Shown here piece after piece: positions 35,094-44,698 of a stretch of 64,000 bases of DNA. The DNA is taken from NCBI GenBank assembly GCA_030429955.1, contig JAUIGO010000002.1, positions 41,747-105,746 of the forward strand, given 5' to 3'. Made by a program: the position numbers and the translations under genes. How positions within the stretch are numbered: the first letter of the stretch is position 1; each line of letters starts with the position of its first letter. The notes beneath the pieces were generated by a model. The model was not told the DNA's origin. It saw only the letters and a list, made by a program, of their open reading frames with translations, and made no database searches. Source of the stretch: Bacteroidia bacterium. GTDB lineage: Bacteria > Bacteroidota > Bacteroidia > Flavobacteriales > Flavobacteriaceae.

Positions 35094-37481
35094 TTAGTGT
35101 TCTTTTTTTAATCTATCAAGCTCTTCTTTAGAGGTTGATCTCTGATTAGTTGAAAGTTTTGTGTTGCCAAATTTATATCTAAAACCAAGGCTGATGTAGC
35201 GAGTATCGAGATCGTTTGATATTCTACTATTTTGATCTAGAAATCTAACGGTTCTTGAGTAATCTTGTCTATTAAAGAAGTCACTTACTGATAATGAAAT
35301 CGATGCTTTATTATTAAACAAAGTTTTTGCCATGGTAAAGTATGTATCCCAACGCGTATTAACTGTTTGCAAGCCTTGAACAGTTTTACCAATATAATAA
35401 ATTGTTAATGAAGCTGTTAAACTATTATCTTTTAAAAAGGAGAAGTCGTTACTCATCATTGAGAAATTAGCCCACCTATCTAGCTGTATTGAGTTTCCTG
35501 AAAATGTACCTTTATCTTTATAGTTGTAAGTTGAAGATCCAAAATATAAGAACCATTTATCTGTAATATTTAAATAGGCTTCAAAATCAAATCCCATTTC
35601 TTCAGTGCTTTCAATGTTTAATGGTGTGTAAACAATAACGTTCTCTGTGTTGTCTTGTATAGGCAGTTCAAAAAAATTGTTGTTAGATTTTCTGTAAAAA
35701 ACTTCAAAAGTAAACTTGTTGTTTATGGTGGTTCCTATTAAATACTTATTGGTGAATATTGGTTTTAGGTTTGGGTTTCCCGTTACAATGGTATTATCGT
35801 TTAAGTAATAAGCAAACGGATTTAAATACGTGTAATTAGGTCTTTCAATGCTTCGCTTATAATTAACATAGCTATTGACTTTCTCAGAGACTTGGAAACT
35901 AAAGTTAGCTGTTGGAAAAAACTCAAGATAATCCTGTTTGTTTATCTCATTATTTGAAGAAGCTCCTGAAATATTGGTTTGTTCTGCTCTTAATCCAGCG
36001 CTAAATGTAAACTTTTCTCCATTATAACTATAGTCTAAAAATGCTGCGTAAACATCTTCGTCATATTCAAAGGTATTGGTGTTATCTTCGTTTAAAACTT
36101 CTTCTCCAGCAATAATATCGTTCTGTAAAATACTACTTTCTGTTTTTACGTTTGAAAACTTAACTCCTGAGTTAAACGATGATTTGTCGTTTATTGTTAA
36201 AGCATAGTCCAGTTGCGATGTAATGATGTTTGTGACCTGATTAGCCTTTACATTAAAAGCTGTTTCGTCAATAACAACCAACGTATCAAAATAACGACTA
36301 TCTACATTTTGCTTTCTTTGATAATCATAATTTGTGTAGTGTGAATTAAATGAAAGCTTAGATGATTCACTCAACTGATAATCATAATCTAAATCAACAC
36401 CTGTGTTTTGCCTATCGTCTCTTGAAAGGCTTTGTGCTTCAATTTTATTAAAGGAATTTGAATTTGATTCAACATCGGTATTACTCCTTGTGAGATATTT
36501 AAAATATGGCAATAATTGAGCATTGGCAGAAATTGCTAAAGTGCTTTTTTCGTTTAGGTTGTAATCGAAGTTAAACCCTAAATTGTGAGCTTCAGACCAT
36601 GTGTTTTTGTCTAAAATGGTTTTCCATTCTTCATCTGGATAACTTATATTTTCAACATCTACTCTATCGTCTTTTCTATTATTGTAACTATAGTTGAAAA
36701 ATAGATTTGTTTTATCACCTTTAAAATAATGCGAAGTTCCAGCACTATATTTTGGGAAAACGCCTTGTGTATAATTACTAAAAACACTTCCGTTATAGCC
36801 AGTGATTAGATTTTTAGACATAACAATATTAAGTACAACACCACTATCTGCATCATATTTAGCCGATGGGTTTGTAATCACCTCAACAGACTTAATATTG
36901 GCTGCTGAAGATCCTTGAAGTAGCTCAATAAGTTCTGAAGACGATAAATGAACTTTTCTGTCGTTTATGTAAACTGCGGGAGTTGCATTTTTAACTAAAA
37001 TAGTGTTATCCAATACCAATACACTTGGTGTGCTTCGCAATACCTCAACAAGATTTCCTTGACTTAGTGCAGTGTTTTCTACTTTAAAAACCAATCTATC
37101 CGCTTCACGCTTTAAGGTTGGTTTTTCAACAACTAACTGTACTTCATTAAGTGCTTCTACGGATTCTTCCAATGTTATTGAAACGCCATTAATATCTTCT
37201 TCTACATTTAAGGTTTTAAAATTATCCTTAAAACCAATGAAACTTGTTTTGAGTATATATGATGCTGGTTTGAGTTTATCAATAGTAAACATTCCTTTTT
37301 CATCAGACGATGTACCAGTAATTGCAATAGAATCTTGAGCCTGTAAGACCAACATATTAGCAAATGCAACAGGTTCGTTATTGGTATCCTTAACAAATCC
37401 TGAGACGGCTAATGTTTGAGCCAAGCTAATAAAGCCAAAAAGAAAAAAAGAAAAAAGAAAAAAAGACTTTTTAAAATACAT
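35094..37481 (-). CDS. Outer-membrane beta-barrel receptor with carboxypeptidase-like domain
   Basis: The 795-residue product has a signal peptide (about 1-22), a carboxypeptidase regulatory-like domain (about 24-105, VSGFVKDTNNEPVAFANMLV), a plug (about 115-215 with STPSVLVLDN and SVEVITNPSAKYDADSG) and a large C-terminal barrel ending in RYISLGFRYKFGNTK. This is the OMP_b-brl_3 type of TonB-dependent-like receptor, without an adjacent SusD. The ligand is unknown. It is convergent with the PD40 gene. Confidence 0.9.
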   Translation of the reverse strand: MYFKKSFFLFSFFLFGFISLAQTLAVSGFVKDTNNEPVAFANMLVLQAQDSIAITGTSSDEKGMFTIDKLKPASYILKTSFIGFKDNFKTLNVEEDINGVSITLEESVEALNEVQLVVEKPTLKREADRLVFKVENTALSQGNLVEVLRSTPSVLVLDNTILVKNATPAVYINDRKVHLSSSELIELLQGSSAANIKSVEVITNPSAKYDADSGVVLNIVMSKNLITGYNGSVFSNYTQGVFPKYSAGTSHYFKGDKTNLFFNYSYNNRKDDRVDVENISYPDEEWKTILDKNTWSEAHNLGFNFDYNLNEKSTLAISANAQLLPYFKYLTRSNTDVESNSNSFNKIEAQSLSRDDRQNTGVDLDYDYQLSESSKLSFNSHYTNYDYQRKQNVDSRYFDTLVVIDETAFNVKANQVTNIITSQLDYALTINDKSSFNSGVKFSNVKTESSILQNDIIAGEEVLNEDNTNTFEYDEDVYAAFLDYSYNGEKFTFSAGLRAEQTNISGASSNNEINKQDYLEFFPTANFSFQVSEKVNSYVNYKRSIERPNYTYLNPFAYYLNDNTIVTGNPNLKPIFTNKYLIGTTINNKFTFEVFYRKSNNNFFELPIQDNTENVIVYTPLNIESTEEMGFDFEAYLNITDKWFLYFGSSTYNYKDKGTFSGNSIQLDRWANFSMMSNDFSFLKDNSLTASLTIYYIGKTVQGLQTVNTRWDTYFTMAKTLFNNKASISLSVSDFFNRQDYSRTVRFLDQNSRISNDLDTRYISLGFRYKFGNTKLSTNQRSTSKEELDRLKKEH

Positions 37482-37603
37482 TAAACATATTTAGTATTGC
37501 AAACATAAAACATTTGTTTTATTTTAAATTATGGAAAAACCGCAAATTTGTAATTCATCTCCACATATAAGTAGGCAACCGTTTTAAATGTGGTAAATTT
37601 ATG

Positions 37604-37611
37604 TACTTTTG
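37604..37611 (+). promoter_or_regulatory. lepA promoter -7 box
   Basis: TACTTTTG matches TAnnTTTG, 32 bases before the lepA start. A short hairpin (GGTATTAAATACC, 37,619-37,631) follows it. Confidence 0.55.
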
Positions 37612-37643
37612 CGCTTCGGTATTAAATACCTAATATAGTCTAA

Positions 37644-39440
37644 ATGAAAAAGATTAGAAACTTCTGTATTATTGCGCATATTGACCACGGTAAAAGTACT
37701 TTGGCAGATCGTTTATTGGAATTTACTGGTTCTGTTACTGATCGTGAAAAACAAGATCAACTCTTGGATAGCATGGATTTGGAACGTGAAAGAGGCATTA
37801 CCATTAAGTCACATGCCATTCAAATGGAATACAATTATAAGGGAGAGGTTTACACTTTAAACCTGATTGATACTCCAGGTCATGTGGATTTTTCTTATGA
37901 AGTATCAAGGTCAATTGCTGCTTGTGAAGGTGCTTTATTAATTGTTGATGCTGCACAAAGTATTCAAGCTCAGACGATATCTAATTTATATTTAGCGTTG
38001 GAAAATGATTTAGAAATCATTCCAGTACTTAACAAAGTAGATTTACCTAGTGCAAACCCAGAAGAAGTAACTGATGATATTGTTGATTTATTGGGTTGTC
38101 GTCCTGAAGAAGTGATTCCTGCCAGTGCAAAAACAGGTATAGGTATTGAAGAAATTCTAAATGCGATTGTTGAACGTGTTCCACCTCCAAAAGGCAATGT
38201 TGATGAACCTCTTCAGGCTTTGATTTTTGACTCTGTTTACAATCCGTTTCGAGGTGTAGAAACCTATTTTAGAGTCATTAATGGTTCTATTAAAAAAGGG
38301 CAGCATATTAAGTTTATAGCTACAGGTAAAAGTTATCATGCAGATGAAATTGGCACATTAAAACTAAAGCAATTTCCGAGACAAGAAATAAAAGCTGGTG
38401 ATGTTGGATATGTTATTACTGGAATAAAAGAAGCTAAAGAAGTAAAGGTTGGTGATACCATTACTGATGCTAAAAATCCAACAAAAAACGCCATTTCTGG
38501 TTTTGAGGACGTAAAACCAATGGTCTTTGCTGGAATTTATCCTGTTGATACTGAAGATTACGAAGAACTTCGTGCTTCTATGGAAAAATTACAACTTAAC
38601 GATGCATCTTTGGTGTTTTCTCCTGAAAGTTCAGCAGCTTTAGGGTTTGGTTTCCGTTGTGGTTTCTTAGGCATGCTCCACATGGAAATTATTCAAGAGC
38701 GTTTAGAGCGTGAGTTTGATATGACAGTTATTACTACTGTACCAAACGTAAGTTACCATGCATTTACTAGAAAAAATCCGGATGAGATTATTATTGTAAA
38801 TAATCCGTCTGACCTTCCAGACCCTTCAACTTTAGATCATGTTGAAGAACCTTATATAAAAGCAACTATCATTACAAAAGCTGATTTTGTTGGAAATGTA
38901 ATGTCCTTATGTATTGAAAAGCGAGGTATGATAACCAATCAAACCTATTTAACGCCTGAACGTGTTGAGTTGAGTTTTGATATGCCTTTGGCTGAAATTG
39001 TCTTTGATTTTTACGATCGCTTAAAAACAGTTTCAAAGGGTTATGCGTCTTTTGATTATCATCCTATTGGAATGAAAACTTCAAAGTTGGTTCGTGTTGA
39101 TATTTTATTGAATGCGCAACCTGTTGATGCACTTTCAGCTTTAATACATGCAGATAATGCTCATAGTATTGGTAAAAAAATCACCGAAAAATTAAAAGAG
39201 CTGATTCCTCGTCAACAGTTTGATATTCCTATTCAAGCGGCTATTGGAGCAAAAATTATTGCTAGGGAAACTACAAAAGCACTTCGTAAAGATGTAACTG
39301 CAAAATGTTATGGTGGTGATATTTCGCGAAAGCGTAAACTTCTTGAAAAACAGAAAAAAGGGAAAAAGCGTATGCGCCAAGTAGGAAATGTTGAAATTCC
39401 GCAAGAAGCGTTTATGGCTGTACTTAAATTAAATGATTAG
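37644..39440 (+). CDS. lepA: Elongation factor 4
   Basis: LepA is a ribosomal GTPase that acts on stalled or immature ribosomes. The 598 residues are the normal length. G1 AHIDHGKS lies at 11-18, DTPGH and NKVDLP follow, and the LepA-specific C-terminal domain includes [21 protein letters not shown]. It is a single gene with its own promoter, convergent with a 49-residue membrane protein gene. Confidence 0.97.
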   Translation: MKKIRNFCIIAHIDHGKSTLADRLLEFTGSVTDREKQDQLLDSMDLERERGITIKSHAIQMEYNYKGEVYTLNLIDTPGHVDFSYEVSRSIAACEGALLIVDAAQSIQAQTISNLYLALENDLEIIPVLNKVDLPSANPEEVTDDIVDLLGCRPEEVIPASAKTGIGIEEILNAIVERVPPPKGNVDEPLQALIFDSVYNPFRGVETYFRVINGSIKKGQHIKFIATGKSYHADEIGTLKLKQFPRQEIKAGDVGYVITGIKEAKEVKVGDTITDAKNPTKNAISGFEDVKPMVFAGIYPVDTEDYEELRASMEKLQLNDASLVFSPESSAALGFGFRCGFLGMLHMEIIQERLEREFDMTVITTVPNVSYHAFTRKNPDEIIIVNNPSDLPDPSTLDHVEEPYIKATIITKADFVGNVMSLCIEKRGMITNQTYLTPERVELSFDMPLAEIVFDFYDRLKTVSKGYASFDYHPIGMKTSKLVRVDILLNAQPVDALSALIHADNAHSIGKKITEKLKELIPRQQFDIPIQAAIGAKIIARETTKALRKDVTAKCYGGDISRKRKLLEKQKKGKKRMRQVGNVEIPQEAFMAVLKLND

Positions 39441-39442
39441 TA

Positions 39443-39592
39443 TTATTTTTTTAATTGGCTGAATAAATAGGCTATGATAAAAAACCCAACCCCAGTTAAT
39501 ATTGGAGGTGTTACGCCTATTTTTATTCCCATGACTATCATTATTATTCCTATACAAACTAGAATGGCTAAAAAAACGTTAATCGATTTCAT
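39443..39592 (-). CDS. 49-residue membrane protein
   Basis: A short frame starting at the ATG 39,592 encodes 49 residues with two hydrophobic segments: VFLAILVCIGIIMIVMGI (about 6-23) and PILTGVGFFIIAYLF (about 30-44), joined by a short turn, and a basic end QLKK. It fits in the gap between lepA and the antiporter gene, whose start lies outside it. The in-frame hydrophobic pattern and clean start support a real gene; no family is recognised. Confidence 0.6.
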   Translation of the reverse strand: MKSINVFLAILVCIGIIMIVMGIKIGVTPPILTGVGFFIIAYLFSQLKK

Positions 39593-39611
39593 GTTATAAT
39601 ATTAATTGTGT

Positions 39612-41447
39612 TTATGTTTTTTGTTTTTCAAAAGATTTACCAAGATACACCAATTTACTACCCTTGGAAATTTCAGTGGAAAGATTATTATAAGCTGATA
39701 AAATGTGAAGCTCTCCTTTGTCGTCTTTAATAAACAACGGAATAATGTCTTTATCTTTTTTTGTGATTTCTATTAAGCTTGAATAATGTTCTTTGTTTTT
39801 TAAATCGATTTCATTTATGCTGGGAAATCTATTGGTAACATCGTTAAGGGAGTTAAAGTCATCTGTCTGACTAAATAGCCCTTCTTTAGGGTTGTTTTGA
39901 TCGTCTTCCATTTCATCCTTTGAAACCAACCTAAATGAGCCGTTTTCGCCAAATTGTTCACCAAATTTATTGATTGCAAATTTGTTTATGTCTGAATTTG
40001 CTGTTAATGCCATTAAATATCCAACATCGTTTAGCTCAATGTTATCTATTAGTGAATCTGAATAAATATTAGTGTTTAAAGCTTCTAGCCCTAAATCCTT
40101 GGCTTTTTTAATGTTCGTCTGATTGCTATCAATGAGTACAACATGCCTTCCGTTACTTTCTAGATAATTTCCTAAAAGTCTTGAAACCTTAGAAGCACCA
40201 ATAATTAGAATACCGTTGCTCTTTACTAAAAATACTCCTACTAATTTTGCAAATAACCTTGCTGTGGTAGCATTTAATAAAACTGTTCCCAATACCACCA
40301 TAAAAACTAAAGGTGTAATATATTCAGCTCCTACAACACCTTTGTCTGCAAGTTTTAAACCAAACAAGGATGCAATACCAGCCGCAACAATTCCGCGTGG
40401 TCCAACCCAACTTATAAAAAATTTTTCATTTAACTTTAGTGAAGAATTGTAGGTGCTTAAGAAAATTCCTATTGGTCTTAACACAAATACTACAATTGCA
40501 AATAAAATAGCTGTGTTCCAGTTATAAATAAGCATCAAATCTTCCATGTTGATGTTAGCTGCCAATAATATGAACAGGATGGAAATTAAAAGCACACTTA
40601 AAGATTCCTTAAAGTACAATAATTCCTTTAAATACGGTGAATTTGAGTTGCCTAAAACCATTCCCATAACGACTACTGCCAATAAACCCGATTCGTGTGC
40701 AAATGTGTCTGAAAGCACAAAAACACCTAAAACAGCTGCAAGTGCAAAAACATTCATTAAGTAATGAGGCACCCATTTCTTATTAATTGTAAAGTTAAGT
40801 GCATGTGCAAACGTAAATCCGAAAGTGGTTCCAAAGAGTACAATTTTTCCAAATTCTATTAATGCAGTTTTGGTAAACTCGCCTCCTGCATCAACACTAA
40901 TAAATTCATACACCAAAACCGCAACCAAAGCACCAATTGGGTCAATTAATATACCTTCCCATTTTAAAACTGCTGAAACATCTTTCTTTAAAGGAATGTT
41001 TCTAAGTATTGGGGTTATAACTGTTGGTCCAGTAACGATAATAAGTGCTGAAAATAAAAAGGACAACTCCCAACTGAGATAAAATATAAAATGTACTGCA
41101 ATTGCTGCTCCAAAAAAAGTTACTAATGAACCAAGTGTTATTAGTTTGGTAATTACAGGCCCAACATTTTTTATTTCTCTCATCCTTAAGGTCAATCCTC
41201 CTTCAAAAAGAATGATACTAATAGCAAGAGAAACAAAATAAAATAGGCTTTCGCCAGGAAACAAACCCTCTTCTCCATTCCAGACAGGCTCAATCCATTT
41301 GGTGCTATCAGCTGACAAGTACTCAGCTGCTATTGGCCCAACCAATAAACCTATAAGAATCAATGGTAAAATTGCAGGTATTTTAAATCGCCAAGCAACC
41401 CATTGCGCTAAAATTCCTAAAATGATGATTCCTGCTAATTCTAACAT
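39612..41447 (-). CDS. Sodium/proton antiporter with RCK (TrkA-N) domain
   Basis: The 611-residue protein has about 12 transmembrane helices in the CPA1 (NhaP-like) pattern (TGPTVITPIL, LIDPIGALVAVLVYEF, WVGPRGIVAAGIASLF), then a cytosolic NAD-binding RCK domain (NGILIIGASKVSRLLGNYLE) from about residue 415, and a C-terminal RCK_C-like part. It exchanges Na+ or K+ for protons and is gated by nucleotide or redox state. It stands alone upstream of the DUF202 gene. Confidence 0.9.
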   Translation of the reverse strand: MLELAGIIILGILAQWVAWRFKIPAILPLILIGLLVGPIAAEYLSADSTKWIEPVWNGEEGLFPGESLFYFVSLAISIILFEGGLTLRMREIKNVGPVITKLITLGSLVTFFGAAIAVHFIFYLSWELSFLFSALIIVTGPTVITPILRNIPLKKDVSAVLKWEGILIDPIGALVAVLVYEFISVDAGGEFTKTALIEFGKIVLFGTTFGFTFAHALNFTINKKWVPHYLMNVFALAAVLGVFVLSDTFAHESGLLAVVVMGMVLGNSNSPYLKELLYFKESLSVLLISILFILLAANINMEDLMLIYNWNTAILFAIVVFVLRPIGIFLSTYNSSLKLNEKFFISWVGPRGIVAAGIASLFGLKLADKGVVGAEYITPLVFMVVLGTVLLNATTARLFAKLVGVFLVKSNGILIIGASKVSRLLGNYLESNGRHVVLIDSNQTNIKKAKDLGLEALNTNIYSDSLIDNIELNDVGYLMALTANSDINKFAINKFGEQFGENGSFRLVSKDEMEDDQNNPKEGLFSQTDDFNSLNDVTNRFPSINEIDLKNKEHYSSLIEITKKDKDIIPLFIKDDKGELHILSAYNNLSTEISKGSKLVYLGKSFEKQKT

Positions 41448-41684
41448 GTAGTTGTTTTAATTGAAAAAGTAAATTTAGTAAGAATTAATGATACAATCAT
41501 AATATGTTTTGATATGATGTATTTCAATAAAATATTGGATGTTTTTAGGAAATATTAACCTATTTCAAAAAGGGGAATTGATAAAAATTCCTTTAAAAAA
41601 GGAAACACTCCTAAATGAATAATAACAAAGGTTAATATAAGATTAAAGTCCATTATTTGTTGTATTTTATTAGATGTTGGTTGT
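41448..41684. other. AT-rich gap without a gene
   Basis: No open frame with a plausible start and no clear hairpin was found in these 237 bases between the antiporter start and the DUF202 stop. Confidence 0.5.
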
Positions 41685-42035
41685 TTAACCTGATTTTTTT
41701 TCTTTCTCCTCAGACATATAGTAAAGCTTCTTTAAACTCTTTTTTAAAAGTGTAAACCTATAAACTCCAATCACAAAAAAAATAATACTGAATACAATAG
41801 ATAAGATTGCCAAATATTGAAAATTGGGAAATTCCTTAAGTTGAAAAAATGCAATACCTCCTAAGAGTAGATATAATGATGATCTTATATAAGATAAAAG
41901 TGTTCTTTCATTGGCCAAACGAGTTCGCTCAATGGCCAAATAATCCCTTAAAATAACATCTTGGTCTGGTTTAAAATCACGTCCAAAACTTAATAGCTTC
42001 ATTTTCTTTATTTTAAGAGGGTTTTTATCTTTCAT
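41685..42035 (-). CDS. DUF202 membrane protein
   Basis: The 116-residue protein has the DUF202 (YidH-like) signature, DYLAIERTRLANERTLLSYI, before two transmembrane helices (SSLYLLLGGIAFFQL and AILSIVFSIIFFVIGVYRF). The family is small inner-membrane proteins of unknown activity. An internal ATG at codon 12 (MKLLSF) is a possible alternative start. Confidence 0.88.
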   Translation of the reverse strand: MKDKNPLKIKKMKLLSFGRDFKPDQDVILRDYLAIERTRLANERTLLSYIRSSLYLLLGGIAFFQLKEFPNFQYLAILSIVFSIIFFVIGVYRFTLLKKSLKKLYYMSEEKEKKSG

Positions 42036-42200
42036 TTTAATCTCTTTTAGGTTTTACTCTACATAAATGTAACATATTTTCAGGTGCATAAAAAGATCTT
42101 GTTTGTTTAAAATGTTAAATATCCACTAATTATTAGTGGTTAAATTCTATTCTTTTTAATGCTTTTAGTAATTTGCAGTTTATTTTAAACTCATTTTTAA

Positions 42201-43058
42201 ATGCAGTTATACGCAATAAACGCAGGTAATTTCAAGCTAGATGGTGGTGCTATGTTTGGCGTTGTTCCTAAATCGCTTTGGCAACGAACAAACCCTGCCG
42301 ACAGCAATAACATGATAGATATTGCGGCACGCTGTTTGCTTATTGAAGATGGAGACCGATTAATTTTAATCGATACTGGAATGGGAAACAAGCAAAGCGA
42401 TAAGTTTTTTGGATATTACTATCTCTGGGGAAATGACACTATCGATGTCTCATTAGCTAAATATGATTTTCATCGCGATGATATTACAGATGTGTTTATG
42501 ACACACCTTCACTTTGATCATTGCGGCGGAAGTATTCAATGGAATAAAAACAAAACAGGTTACGAGCCTGCTTTTAAAAATGCAACATTTTGGAGCAATG
42601 AAGACCATTGGAAATGGGCAACACAACCAAATAAGAGAGAAGTCGCTTCATTTTTAAAAGAAAACATTATTCCTATGGAAGAAAGTGGTCAGCTAAAATT
42701 TACCTCACTTCCTCAAAATGATTTATTACAGAATTCTGAGCTAGGTTTTGATATCTTTTTCGCCAATGGTCACACTGATAAACAAATGATTCCAATGATT
42801 AATTATAACGGAAAAACCATTTGTTTCATGGCAGATTTACTGCCAACTGCTGGTCATTTGCCAATTCCTTTTGTAATGGGTTACGACACAAGACCATTGT
42901 TAACTCTTGATGAAAAAGAACGTTTTTTAAATCTTGCAGCAGACAATAATTATTACTTATTTTTAGAGCATGACGCTCATAACCCAATAATAACAGTTAA
43001 ACACACCGAAAAAGGAGTGCGTCTCAATGAAATTTATACACCTCAACAAATATTTTAA
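42201..43058 (+). CDS. MBL-fold metallo-hydrolase
   Basis: The 285-residue protein is a metallo-beta-lactamase fold hydrolase with the zinc motif HLHFDH (H102, H104, D106, H107), FANGHTDKQMIP as the third His region, and MADLLP as the bridging Asp. It resembles AHL-lactonase/quorum-quenching-like members, but the substrate is not known. It has no signal peptide, so it is cytosolic. It is followed by a 13-base gap and the S8 peptidase, so co-transcription is likely. Confidence 0.88.
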   Translation: MQLYAINAGNFKLDGGAMFGVVPKSLWQRTNPADSNNMIDIAARCLLIEDGDRLILIDTGMGNKQSDKFFGYYYLWGNDTIDVSLAKYDFHRDDITDVFMTHLHFDHCGGSIQWNKNKTGYEPAFKNATFWSNEDHWKWATQPNKREVASFLKENIIPMEESGQLKFTSLPQNDLLQNSELGFDIFFANGHTDKQMIPMINYNGKTICFMADLLPTAGHLPIPFVMGYDTRPLLTLDEKERFLNLAADNNYYLFLEHDAHNPIITVKHTEKGVRLNEIYTPQQIF

Positions 43059-43071
43059 TCAAGCTTAACCT

Positions 43072-44685
43072 ATGAAATTATTACATCAAAAATTATTTTT
43101 TTACACTCTTCTTGTATCTTTAATTACAAGTTGCGGTACTTCAAGATTGGTCTCTACACCTATTGAGAATATTGATAATACACCATTAAAATTTACAGAA
43201 TTAACAGAAGCCGAAGAAAAGGTTTGGGGTCACCTCGACTTAGTTTCTGATACTATTCCTGGAATGAGTGTCAATAAAGCTTATGATGAGCTCATTAAAA
43301 ACAAAAAAGGTACTAAAGTAATAGTGGCTGTGATTGATTCAGGAATAGATATTGACCATGAAGATCTTGACGATGTCATTTGGACAAATAAAGATGAAAT
43401 ACCTAACAACAATAAGGATGACGACAACAATGGTTATATAGATGATATACATGGCTGGAATTTTCTTGGAGAAGCCTATCAAGAGCAATTGGAATACGTA
43501 AGGCTTTTGGCTAGTGGAAATAAAAGCCACCCTCGATATGCTGAAGCTGAAGCTGAATACCAAAAAAAGCTTGCTGAATATACAAATCTAAAATCTCAAT
43601 ATGCTCAGATTCTTCCTGTAATGGAGGATGCTCATAAAACGCTTTCAGATTACTTTAAAAAACCTGATTACTCAGAAGAGAATGTTAATGCCTTAAAAAC
43701 CGAAGACAAAACACTCCAACAAAGCGCTTATGCTGTTAAAGTTCTGGTTTTTGGCAATGGTTTTGATACAGTTCCTGAGGCTATTGATGTTTTTAAAGAT
43801 AATTTAAAACACATCAATGAAATGCTTGATTATGGTCTTAACAAAAATTTCAATGGTAGAAAAGTGGTTGGTGATAATCCTAATGATATCAATGATAGAA
43901 TTTACGGAAATGGTAATGTAAATCCAAGAGATAAAGGAGAAAGTCACGGAACTCATGTAGCTGGAATTATTGCTGCAGAGCGAAACAATGGAAAAGGCGT
44001 TAATGGTGTTGCAAACAATGTACAAATAATGCCGTTAAGGGTTGTTTCAAATGCAGATGAATATGATAAAGATGTTGCATTGGCTATTCGTTATGCAGCA
44101 GATAATGGCGCAAAAATCATAAACATGAGTTTTGGTAAATACTACTCGCCTCATAGTGATTGGGTGAAAGAGGCTATTATTTATGCTGAAACAAAGGACG
44201 TGTTGTTGGTTCATGGCGCTGGAAACGAATCGTTAAACCTTGACAATAAACCCAATTACCCAACAGACCAAGAAAATGGAGTTGAGTTTGTCAATAATTT
44301 CATTTCAGTTGGAGCAATCGAACAAAAATATGGTTCTGGCTTAGTGGCTAGTTATTCAAATTACGGCAAAAACAGCGTTGATGTTTTTGCTCCTGGATCA
44401 AACATTTATTCAACGTATCCTAACAACACTTATAAAGCAGAAGGTGGAACTTCAATGGCTGCTCCTGGGGTTGCTGGAGTTGCTGCTTTAATCCGATCGC
44501 TGTACCCAAAACTTACAGCGGCTCAAGTAAAACAAGTCATCATGGATTCTGGATTACCTTTAAAAGCAAAAGTTACAGTAGGCGAAAATTCAAACGAAGT
44601 AAAGCCTTTTGGTGAGCTCTCAAGGTCTTCAAAACTGGTAAACGCATTCAATGCCTTAATCATGGCAAGCAAAATATCTAATTAA
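43072..44685 (+). CDS. S8 (subtilisin) family peptidase lipoprotein
   Basis: The 537-residue product has a lipoprotein signal (VSLITSCGTS) and a subtilase domain. The triad is D89 in VAVIDSGID, H292 in ESHGTHVAG, and S461 in GGTSMAAPG, with the oxyanion-hole N385 in GAGNES. The D-to-H distance is about 200 residues because of a helical insertion (residues 130-265) rich in charged residues. It sits with the M1 peptidase gene, 13 bases before it, both in the plus-strand cluster of secreted hydrolases. Confidence 0.92.
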   Translation: MKLLHQKLFFYTLLVSLITSCGTSRLVSTPIENIDNTPLKFTELTEAEEKVWGHLDLVSDTIPGMSVNKAYDELIKNKKGTKVIVAVIDSGIDIDHEDLDDVIWTNKDEIPNNNKDDDNNGYIDDIHGWNFLGEAYQEQLEYVRLLASGNKSHPRYAEAEAEYQKKLAEYTNLKSQYAQILPVMEDAHKTLSDYFKKPDYSEENVNALKTEDKTLQQSAYAVKVLVFGNGFDTVPEAIDVFKDNLKHINEMLDYGLNKNFNGRKVVGDNPNDINDRIYGNGNVNPRDKGESHGTHVAGIIAAERNNGKGVNGVANNVQIMPLRVVSNADEYDKDVALAIRYAADNGAKIINMSFGKYYSPHSDWVKEAIIYAETKDVLLVHGAGNESLNLDNKPNYPTDQENGVEFVNNFISVGAIEQKYGSGLVASYSNYGKNSVDVFAPGSNIYSTYPNNTYKAEGGTSMAAPGVAGVAALIRSLYPKLTAAQVKQVIMDSGLPLKAKVTVGENSNEVKPFGELSRSSKLVNAFNALIMASKISN

Positions 44686-44698
44686 ATTTTATTCACAG

